From contig NZ_FYDL01000006.1 of NCBI RefSeq assembly GCF_900187505.1, forward strand, positions 227,160 through 291,159: 64,000 bases of DNA, given 5' to 3'. Below are positions 1 through 7,603 of this stretch, in pieces (positions within the stretch are counted from its first letter, which is position 1; each line of letters begins with the position of its first letter). A program made the position numbers and the translations under genes. The stretch comes from Pseudomonas sp. Irchel s3h17. GTDB lineage: Bacteria > Pseudomonadota > Gammaproteobacteria > Pseudomonadales > Pseudomonadaceae. The notes below the pieces were generated by a model that worked only from the letters and a program-made list of their open reading frames with translations, made no database searches and was not told the origin of the DNA.

Positions 1-1
1 A

Positions 2-574
2 CCCTAGCAGTTCTGCCAGTAGACAACCCTGGCGACGACGCCGAACCTGAAGGCCCGTGATCATGAGCATCGAGGATTTTGCGCCATGCATTCAGACCGT
101 GCCTTCGTACTCTGCCACTACCGTTACGACCCGTTGGACCGGATTGTCGGCACCTCACCGTCCGGGCAGTCACCGTTACAACGTTTTTACTGCAAGGCCC
201 GACTGGCCACGGAAATCCAAGGGCTGCTGCGGCACACGATTGTTCAGCACGACGACCAGTTGCTGGCGCAACAGCAGCGCAACGGGGAGCACGTGGAGGC
301 CACATTACTGGCCACCGATCTGCAACGTTCGGTGCTGCATGCATCCAGCCCCGGTGGACGTCATCCCATCGCTTACTCACCCTATGGTCATCACCCCGCC
401 GACAGCGGATTGCTGAGCGTGCTGGGGTTCCATGGTGAACGGCGGGATCCGGTAACCGGGCACTATGTGCTGGGCAATGGTTATCGGGCGTTTAATCCGG
501 TGTTGATGCGATTTAATAGCCCAGACAGTTGGAGTCCGTTCGGGATGGGTGGGCTGAATGCGTATGCATACTGT
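2..574. repeat. Direct repeat copy 1 (RHS core, 5' half)
   Basis: About 573 bp that recur at 1113-1685 with a constant offset of 1111 bases. The repeat covers roughly 84 bases upstream of the RHS start codon and the conserved RHS core, and ends after the codons for AYAYC. The copies differ by scattered substitutions. The left edge may continue beyond the window, since the first base of the window already lies at the limit of the match. Confidence 0.9.
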
Positions 575-1081
575 ATGGGAAACCCTCATAGACAGGATCC
601 AACAGGGCACATGGCACTGCCCTTGCCCTTGTTCATGCGCAGGAACCCATCATCCGCAGCGGTACTACAAGTAGCCGGCGCCAGGAGTTCAGGCTCACTT
701 GCAATTTCAAAAAAAATTATTGTCACAAAAAATATACCCGCCCCCTCCACCGAACCTAGAGCAATGACATCTTCCAACTATCAAACGCCAGTCTCGGGCC
801 CCAATGAGTTTATACCACCGAACAGAATCCAACAGGCAGTAGTAGGCCATAGAGCTACAACCCAACAAGCAGTAGTAGGCTATAGAACTATAGCCCTATC
901 GCCAGTAGTAGGCTATGACTCTATAACCCTATCGCCAGTAGTAAGCTATAGAGCTATAGACCTATCGCCAGTAGGCCATAGAGCTACAATAGTGCCTGCT
1001 CTTCAACCCCAATATGCGACGACTGCCTATGCATCTAAGTCTACGCCTACAGCGCTGAATGTCTCCGTACGCCATCAGTAA
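86..1081 (+). CDS. RHS-core polymorphic toxin-like protein, tail variant A
   Basis: A 331-residue protein with no long YD-repeat shell; it begins just before the RHS-associated core. The core spans about residues 1-172 and holds GERRDPVTGHYVLGNGYRAF, PVLMRFNSPDSWSPFG, GGLNAYAYC and a final DPTGH, the usual Asp-containing boundary at which RHS and TcC proteins release their C-terminal tail. The core resembles Tc-toxin C subunits. The tail of about 155 residues matches no toxin family I recognise and contains five copies of an 11-residue repeat. The start is the ATG at 86 with GAGG at 72-75. No immunity gene follows; the next gene is a second RHS tip 116 bases away. I infer a stand-alone tip cassette, either functional or a reservoir for recombination into a full-length rhs gene. 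Confidence 0.75.
   Translation: MHSDRAFVLCHYRYDPLDRIVGTSPSGQSPLQRFYCKARLATEIQGLLRHTIVQHDDQLLAQQQRNGEHVEATLLATDLQRSVLHASSPGGRHPIAYSPYGHHPADSGLLSVLGFHGERRDPVTGHYVLGNGYRAFNPVLMRFNSPDSWSPFGMGGLNAYAYCMGNPHRQDPTGHMALPLPLFMRRNPSSAAVLQVAGARSSGSLAISKKIIVTKNIPAPSTEPRAMTSSNYQTPVSGPNEFIPPNRIQQAVVGHRATTQQAVVGYRTIALSPVVGYDSITLSPVVSYRAIDLSPVGHRATIVPALQPQYATTAYASKSTPTALNVSVRHQ
830..991 (+). repeat. 33-bp tandem repeat inside RHS tail A
   Basis: Five in-frame units at 830-862, 863-895, 896-928, 929-961 and a 30-base unit at 962-991. Each encodes an 11-residue motif (QQAVVGHRATT, QQAVVGYRTIA, LSPVVGYDSIT, LSPVVSYRAID, LSPVGHRATI). The DNA and the protein both drift between copies, but the period is exact apart from one lost codon in the last unit. 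Confidence 0.9.
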
Positions 1082-1112
1082 TGGTCAGATCGCCTCTGCC
1101 TCCCAGCCCGCG

Positions 1113-1685
1113 CCCTAGCAGTTCTGCCAGTAGACAACCCTGGCGACGACGCCGAACCTGAAGGCCCGTGATCATGAGCATCGAGGATTTTGCGCCATGC
1201 ATTCAGACCGTGCCTTCGTACTCTGCCACTACCGTTACGACCCGTTGGACCGGCTCGTCGGCACCTCACCGTCCGGGCAGTCTCCGTTACAACGTTTCTA
1301 CTGCAAGACCCGACTGGCCACGGAAATCCAAGGGCTGCTGCGGCACACGATTGTTCAGCACGACGACCAGTTGCTGGCGCAACAGCAGCGCAACGGGGAG
1401 CACATGGAGGCCACATTACTGGCCACCGATCAGCAACGTTCGGTGCTGCATGCACTCAGTGCCGGTGCACGTCACCCCATCGCTTACTCACCCTATGGTC
1501 ATCACCCCGCCGACAGCGGATTGCTGAGCGTGCTGGGGTTCCATGGTGAACGGCGGGATCCGGTAACCGGACACTATGTGCTGGGCAATGGTTATCGGGC
1601 GTTTAATCCGGTGTTGATGCGGTTTAACTGTCCAGACAGTTGGAGTCCGTTTGGCAAGGGAGGCTTGAACGCTTATGCCTACTGT
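1113..1685. repeat. Direct repeat copy 2 (RHS core, 5' half)
   Basis: Second copy of the repeat described at 2-574. The similarity stops abruptly after the AYAYC codons, exactly where the variable RHS tail begins. This is the signature of tail exchange or cassette duplication. Confidence 0.9.
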
Positions 1686-2279
1686 TTTGCAGACCCCGTC
1701 AATCTTGATGATCGAGATGGGCACGGTCCCGGTTTTATTGCCAAATGGCTCGCGAAACTTGGTATTGAGCCAAGAGGCAGCCTGATGGCACGCTCTCAAA
1801 GTCAGATGCAGCTGCTTAATCGATCGGAAAGCACGCTATCCAGAACTTCGTCTGTGAGCCGTGATTCTATAGTCTCTATAGCAAAAGAAACTGCCGAAAC
1901 CCGCCCCTCCACACCACCACCGACTTTACCCCCGAAACCGACGTCAAGCATGGGAAACAGCCAAACGACCCATCGTCACGTGACACTCTCGACATATCAA
2001 AAGAGCCTCGAACAAAACAAAGCAGCTTTCACCAGAGAAATGCACTTGAGCAATGGTAGAAAGAGCTATGCCGAGAAGAGCAAAACACTCATTGCGTCAG
2101 TTGATCGTGCAAAGGAACTCACCGCACGACCGGCACCGACCGGACAACTCAGCCTCTATTCCGATAAAACCATGCACAGCTTTGAGGAAGTGCTTTCAAA
2201 CGTCGATGAGTTGACCGACGCGTGGCGCATAACAAATGACCATCAGTATTTACCTAGGAAGTTACGACGTGGGTCGTAA
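1197..2279 (+). CDS. RHS-core polymorphic toxin-like protein, tail variant B
   Basis: A 360-residue protein. Residues 1-163 are nearly the same as the upstream RHS tip, while the rest is unrelated. The core ends in DDRDGHG where the upstream copy has QDPTGHM, so the proline of the usual DPxGH boundary is missing although the Asp and Gly are kept; self-cleavage may be affected. The tail of about 185 residues has a serine/threonine-rich stretch, a proline-rich linker (PPPTLPPKP at about 242-250) and a charged, helical C-terminal region. I do not recognise its activity. The ATG at 1197 has the same upstream context as copy 1. There is no obvious immunity gene in the 520 bases downstream. Confidence 0.75.
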   Translation: MHSDRAFVLCHYRYDPLDRLVGTSPSGQSPLQRFYCKTRLATEIQGLLRHTIVQHDDQLLAQQQRNGEHMEATLLATDQQRSVLHALSAGARHPIAYSPYGHHPADSGLLSVLGFHGERRDPVTGHYVLGNGYRAFNPVLMRFNCPDSWSPFGKGGLNAYAYCFADPVNLDDRDGHGPGFIAKWLAKLGIEPRGSLMARSQSQMQLLNRSESTLSRTSSVSRDSIVSIAKETAETRPSTPPPTLPPKPTSSMGNSQTTHRHVTLSTYQKSLEQNKAAFTREMHLSNGRKSYAEKSKTLIASVDRAKELTARPAPTGQLSLYSDKTMHSFEEVLSNVDELTDAWRITNDHQYLPRKLRRGS

Positions 2280-2801
2280 TCATTCAGAACCTAGCTGTAC
2301 GTGGTTGCTTATGTGCCATAACATTCCACGACGCAGGTCGAAGCGGCAGCAACCTAACCGCCTAACCATGTTGCAATACGTGACCTTAAAGATCCTGCGT
2401 TTTTCACCATCCACTGCCACCTGAATCGCAGCAACGCAGTCGACCAGACTCAAGCCAAACATCTCGTACCACAATCGAGAGCGGTCCCAGCGGTGTTCTT
2501 CAGGCTCTGAGGTCGATATCACCCAAAGGGGTGCTTCTCCCGGGCGCCCAAGTCCCCGCCCCAACCATTAAGACATTACCGCAACTTCAACACCTAACCC
2601 AATGATTCAAATAAATTTCGTTGGAAAAATTTAGGTGAACCGGTACACATATTGAAATATTCAATGACGACGAGCGGTCGTTACCGTGTTTAATGCTAAC
2701 GTAACCCGTTGCGTCCTAAGGCTCTCCAGAATAAGTACTACAAAGCAATCGACCATCAAGCACTGAAGCGATGATCGAGCCACCAGGGATACGAGGGAAC
2801 G
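2280..2801. other. Intergenic region after RHS cassettes
   Basis: 522 bases with no gene I can support. An open frame of 94 codons on the minus strand (2280-2564) has no recognisable family and no clear ribosome site. It could be a decayed remnant, as is common downstream of RHS tails, or chance. The last 160 bases are more AT-rich and probably hold the promoter of the beta-barrel gene at 2802. Confidence 0.5.
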
Positions 2802-3593
2802 ATGTCAAAGGGAATGTCACGCAAGGTCCTGCTGCTGGCCACCACACTGCTGCCTGCCGCTGGCGCGTTGGCGGATAACGCCGAGACCGCGAACAAGAGT
2901 AACAACCCGTTGAGCCTGGCCCCCGGCCTCAACCTCCAGGATTACTACACTCCCAGCCTGTACGACACCAACGTCCATACCAATGACGCCTTGTTGCGGG
3001 GCGCCCTGCCGATGGCCGCCAACGACGTCATCCCTGTCCCCCAGTTGTTGCGCGTCACCCTGCCGATCAGCACCCGACCCGATCCGCACAACGACTACAG
3101 CACGGGCATGGGCGACCTGAACCTGTTCGATATCTTCCTGCTCAAGACCGAAGGCGTACAACTGGGTATCGGCCCGCAACTCACCGCGCCCACCGCGGAA
3201 CAGGACGAGCTGGGGACCGGCAAATGGCAGGCCGGCCTGGCCGCCGTGGCCATCGACGCCTCGCCACGCGGCCTGCTCGGCGCGCTGGTGCAGTACCAGA
3301 GCTCGTTCGCCGGCGATCACGACCGGGAGCACGTTGAAACCGCGACCCTGCAGCCATTCTTCATGCATAACCTGCCCAAGGGCTGGTACTTGCGTTCGAC
3401 CGGCATCTGGACCTTCGACTTGAAGAACGACACCCATTACATCCCCATCGGTTTCGGTGGGGGCAAGGCGTGGAAGTCCGGCAGCAATATCCTCAATGCC
3501 TTCCTCGAACCGCAGTGGACGGTCGCGCGCAAGGGCGACGGCCTGCCGCAGTTCACCCTGTTCGCCGGTATCAACGTCACGTTTGGCAAATAA
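2802..3593 (+). CDS. Outer-membrane beta-barrel-like protein (neuromedin U-like family)
   Basis: A 263-residue exported protein. The signal peptide is residues 1-25 with cleavage after GALA. The mature part is rich in alternating aromatic and hydrophobic strands and ends in NVTFGK, consistent with a small barrel. It resembles the Pseudomonas proteins often mislabelled 'neuromedin U'; the function of the family is unknown. The ATG at 2802 has GAGGGA seven bases upstream. It is followed after 33 bases by a DUF1254 gene and then by another barrel gene, all on the same strand, so the three probably form one transcription unit. Confidence 0.7.
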   Translation: MSKGMSRKVLLLATTLLPAAGALADNAETANKSNNPLSLAPGLNLQDYYTPSLYDTNVHTNDALLRGALPMAANDVIPVPQLLRVTLPISTRPDPHNDYSTGMGDLNLFDIFLLKTEGVQLGIGPQLTAPTAEQDELGTGKWQAGLAAVAIDASPRGLLGALVQYQSSFAGDHDREHVETATLQPFFMHNLPKGWYLRSTGIWTFDLKNDTHYIPIGFGGGKAWKSGSNILNAFLEPQWTVARKGDGLPQFTLFAGINVTFGK

Positions 3594-3626
3594 CATCCGC
3601 AACGTGCTTAGCCATAGGACTGTGCA

Positions 3627-5030
3627 ATGACGCTTGTAAAACCGACCCGCCTTTTACTCGCGGGCCTGGCCCTGCTACTGAGCCCTGGCGCCTGGGCCGA
3701 CTTCAGCGCCAGCCCGGAGCAAGCACGGGGCATTGCCAAGGAGGCCTATCTGTATGGCTTCCCGGTGGTGGAGATGTACAAAACGTTATACGCACAGGCC
3801 GTGGACAAGGGCGGGCCGAACTTCAAGGCACCGTTCAACCGCATCGGCAATACCGCCCGGGTGTTCACCCCCAAGGACACGGCGATCATCACGCCTAACT
3901 CGGATACCCCCTACTCGTTCGTGTGGATGGACCTGCGCGCCGAACCGCTGGTCCTGACCCTGCCAGAGATCGCCGAGGAGCGTTACTACTCGGTCCAGCT
4001 GATCGACCTCTACACCCAGAACTTCGCCTACCTGGGCACCCGCAGCACCGGCAACCGTGGCGGTCACTTCATGGTCGTCGGCCCGGACTGGAAAGGTCAG
4101 CAGCCAGTCGATATCGACCGCGTGGTACGCAGCGAGAGCAACATCGCCTATGCGCTGTACCGCACACAGCTGTTCGATGAAAAGGACCTGGAAAAGGTCA
4201 GGAAAATCCAGGGCAGCTACAAGGTCCAGACCCTGAGCCAGTACCTCAAGCAACCGGCACCGGCCACCCCGGCGAAGATCAGCTGGCCGAAACCGACCGC
4301 CAGCATGACCGACAGCCCGGAACTGTTCCGCTACCTGAACTTCATGCTCGCCTTTGCCCCGGCACAGGACTCCGAGAAAGACCTGCTGGCGCGTTTCGCC
4401 ACCATCGGCATCGTTGCCGGCCAGCCGTTCGACCTCAAGGCCCTCACCGCCGAACAACGCAAGGCGCTGGAAGACGGCATCAGCGATGCCAAGGCCGAGT
4501 TCGCCGCCTTCAAGAAAGACCAGGTGGATACCCATCAGGTCACCAGTGGCGATTTTTTCGGCACCCGCGATCACCTGAACAACAACTACCTGTACCGCTA
4601 CGCTGGCGCCAACATGGGGATCTTTGGCAACTCCGCCGATGAAGCCGCCTACATGGGGTACTTCGTCGATAACGCCGGCAAGCCGGTGAATGGCGCGAAG
4701 CACAGCTACACCCTGCATTTTGCCAAGGACCAGCTGCCACCGGCCGACGCCTTCTGGTCACTGACCCTGTACGACGCCAAGACCAAGCTGCTGGTGGCCA
4801 ACCACTCCAAACGCTACCTGATCAACTCGCGCATGCTGCCCACGCTCAAGCGCGATGCCGATGGCGGCGTGACGCTCTATCTGCAGCATTCCGAGCCGCT
4901 CAAGGATCAACGCAGCAACTGGCTGCCGGCGCCCCACGGCCCGTTCTTCGCCATCTTGCGCCTGTACCTGCCCAAGCCTGAAGTCGCCAACGGCCAGTGG
5001 AAGCTGCCAGCGCTGACCCCTATCAACTGA
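3627..5030 (+). CDS. DUF1254/DUF1214 domain periplasmic protein
   Basis: A 467-residue protein with a signal peptide (residues 1-24, cleavage after GAWA). The N-terminal DUF1254 part runs from about 30 to 170 and includes the typical YGFPVVEMYK and ITPNSDTPYSF motifs. The C-terminal DUF1214 part runs from about 340 to 450 and includes DAFWSLTLYD. The biochemical role of the family is not established. It sits between two outer-membrane barrel genes, which suggests a role in handling or importing an external compound; that is inference. The start ATG at 3627 is 33 bases after the upstream stop, with AGGA nearby. Confidence 0.88.
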   Translation: MTLVKPTRLLLAGLALLLSPGAWADFSASPEQARGIAKEAYLYGFPVVEMYKTLYAQAVDKGGPNFKAPFNRIGNTARVFTPKDTAIITPNSDTPYSFVWMDLRAEPLVLTLPEIAEERYYSVQLIDLYTQNFAYLGTRSTGNRGGHFMVVGPDWKGQQPVDIDRVVRSESNIAYALYRTQLFDEKDLEKVRKIQGSYKVQTLSQYLKQPAPATPAKISWPKPTASMTDSPELFRYLNFMLAFAPAQDSEKDLLARFATIGIVAGQPFDLKALTAEQRKALEDGISDAKAEFAAFKKDQVDTHQVTSGDFFGTRDHLNNNYLYRYAGANMGIFGNSADEAAYMGYFVDNAGKPVNGAKHSYTLHFAKDQLPPADAFWSLTLYDAKTKLLVANHSKRYLINSRMLPTLKRDADGGVTLYLQHSEPLKDQRSNWLPAPHGPFFAILRLYLPKPEVANGQWKLPALTPIN

Positions 5031-5073
5031 TCATCGCGGCCCAGCCGAACCATATAATGCAAGGAGCAACACC

Positions 5074-5979
5074 ATGGGTTCATCGACAACACTGGGGCGC
5101 GTCGCCGCCGCCACACTGACGCTGACGCCACTGCTCGGTTTCGCCGACAACGCCCGGGACTGGCAGAACCTGCCAACCGACCTGAACATGGTATTTGGCT
5201 ACTACAACCGGATCGATTCCAACACCCCGATCGACACCGCGCTGCCGATCGACGGCCTGTCGGTCAACGCGGACCTGTACATCGCCCGTTTCGCCCGCTC
5301 GTTCTCCGTGGACGGGCGCAACAGCGCGATCCAGATCCTGCAGCCCTACGCGGACATTTCGGCCTCCTTCGACAACGCCGAGTTCTTCAAGGGCACCAAG
5401 CACAACGGCGGCATGGCCGATACCCAGTTCGTCCTGGTACACAACCTGTTTGGCGGCCCGGCCCTGACCCAGGAAGAGTTCGCCAACTGGACCCCGGAAA
5501 CCTTCGTCACCGGCGCCCTGTGGGTCACCGCGCCGACCGGCGACTACGACAAGGACCGGGTCATCAACATCGGTTCCAACCGCTGGGCCTTCAAGCCGGA
5601 AATCGCCTTCGGCACTCCCCTTGGCCCGACCTGGCTGGAGATCAACGGTTATGTGTCGATGTTCACTGACAACGACGACTACCAAGGCGACGGCACCCTT
5701 GAGCAAAAAGCCTTGTACGCCGTCGAAGGTCACTACAGCTACACCTTCAACCGCGCCCTCTGGGCTTCGCTGGACGCCACTTACAGCCGGGGCGGCGAAA
5801 CCCGGATCAATGGCGACTGGCAGGACAACAAACAGGAAAACGGCCTGCTGGGCGCCAGCATGGGCTTCATGCTCTCGCCGCAGTTCGGTGGCCTGATCGC
5901 CTACACCGACACCGTTGCCGAACGCACCGGCTCGCCCGACGTGAACACCTGGACCCTGCGCTTGCAGTACGCCTGGTAA
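5074..5979 (+). CDS. Outer-membrane transporter of the MetA/phenol-degradation type
   Basis: A 301-residue protein with an N-terminal signal (cleavage near LGFA-DN) followed by a predicted barrel that ends in LRLQYAW with a terminal aromatic residue, the usual barrel-assembly signal. It resembles the Phenol_MetA_deg family of outer-membrane proteins linked to uptake of hydrophobic compounds. A strong AAGGAG lies eight bases before the ATG at 5074. It is the last gene of the beta-barrel/DUF1254/beta-barrel set. The substrate is unknown. Confidence 0.75.
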   Translation: MGSSTTLGRVAAATLTLTPLLGFADNARDWQNLPTDLNMVFGYYNRIDSNTPIDTALPIDGLSVNADLYIARFARSFSVDGRNSAIQILQPYADISASFDNAEFFKGTKHNGGMADTQFVLVHNLFGGPALTQEEFANWTPETFVTGALWVTAPTGDYDKDRVINIGSNRWAFKPEIAFGTPLGPTWLEINGYVSMFTDNDDYQGDGTLEQKALYAVEGHYSYTFNRALWASLDATYSRGGETRINGDWQDNKQENGLLGASMGFMLSPQFGGLIAYTDTVAERTGSPDVNTWTLRLQYAW

Positions 5980-5998
5980 TCCGCACATTCACGCGGAT
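5979..5998 (+). terminator. Weak hairpin after barrel gene
   Basis: A six-base inverted repeat (ATCCGC...GCGGAT) overlaps the stop region and is followed by only a short T-containing stretch. It may end the 2802-5979 unit. Confidence 0.35.
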
Positions 5999-6092
5999 GA
6001 TCTTGTTAGCAGGCGCCGGGACTTGCGCCTATGGTTGATCCCGGTGAATCCGACGTTCGTGTTTTAACCCGACCACGCAAAGGACCGCTCCA

Positions 6093-7073
<981 letters not shown>

Positions 7074-7083
7074 GGGTTGAGCG

Positions 7084-7590
7084 ATGGATACTCAGGAAAT
7101 GGACGGCCTGGTGTATGTGTCGCTGGCGCAATTGATGGCGCTGGCGTTCAAGGCCCATGACCTGAGTTTTCTCGCCCGCCACCCACGGGGCAGCATCCTG
7201 GCCGGCAATCACGCTTCGCGGTTGCGCGGGCGCGGCTTGAATTTCGATGAGCTGCGCCGCTACCAGCCGGGCGATGATTTGCGTCACCTGGACTGGCGTG
7301 CGTCCCTGCGCACCGGCAAACCGGTGGTCCGCACCTATACCGAGGAACGGGACCGCCCGGCGTTGATTCTGGTGGACCAGCGCATGTCGATGTTCTTTGG
7401 CTCCCAGCGCAGCTTCAAGTCAGCACTTGCCGCCGAACTTGGCGCCCTGGCCGCCTGGATGGTGTTCAATGCCGGCGACCGGGTCAGTGGCCTGGTGTTC
7501 AACGACCAGCGTATCGACAGCGTCGCCCCGCTGCGCAGCCGCAAGCGCGTCGAGGCGCTGTGCAGCCGCATCGTCCTCACGTGTCGCCAG
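7084..7590 (+). pseudogene. Truncated DUF58 protein gene
   Basis: The first 164 or so codons encode a normal DUF58 N-terminal half: RLRGRGLNFDELRRYQPGDD, HLDWRASLRTGKP, YTEERDRP and FFGSQRSFKSALAAELGALA. After RVEALCSRIV the similarity ends. The frame stays open to 8247, but from about 7600 it reads the synthase-like gene out of frame, giving arginine- and alanine-rich nonsense. The intact DUF58 paralogue at 35579 has 314 residues, so about half the gene is missing. A deletion that removed the 3' half of DUF58, and possibly further operon genes, best explains this. An assembly error is possible. Confidence 0.8.
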
Positions 7591-7603
7591 CAAGTCGTCG
7601 GCC

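Noticed and set aside
57..438. Overlapping frames in the RHS 5' repeats (57-416, 79-438 and the equivalents at 1168-1549)
   Set aside because: They are repeated only because the RHS core is repeated; the RHS frame carries the conserved motifs.
2280..2564. 94-codon minus-strand frame after the RHS genes, considered as an immunity gene or transposase remnant
   Set aside because: Wrong strand for a typical RHS immunity partner, no convincing ribosome site and no recognisable family.
3470..3898. 142-codon plus-strand frame bridging the first barrel gene and the DUF1254 gene
   Set aside because: Out-of-frame shadow; both flanking genes have signal peptides and ribosome sites of their own.
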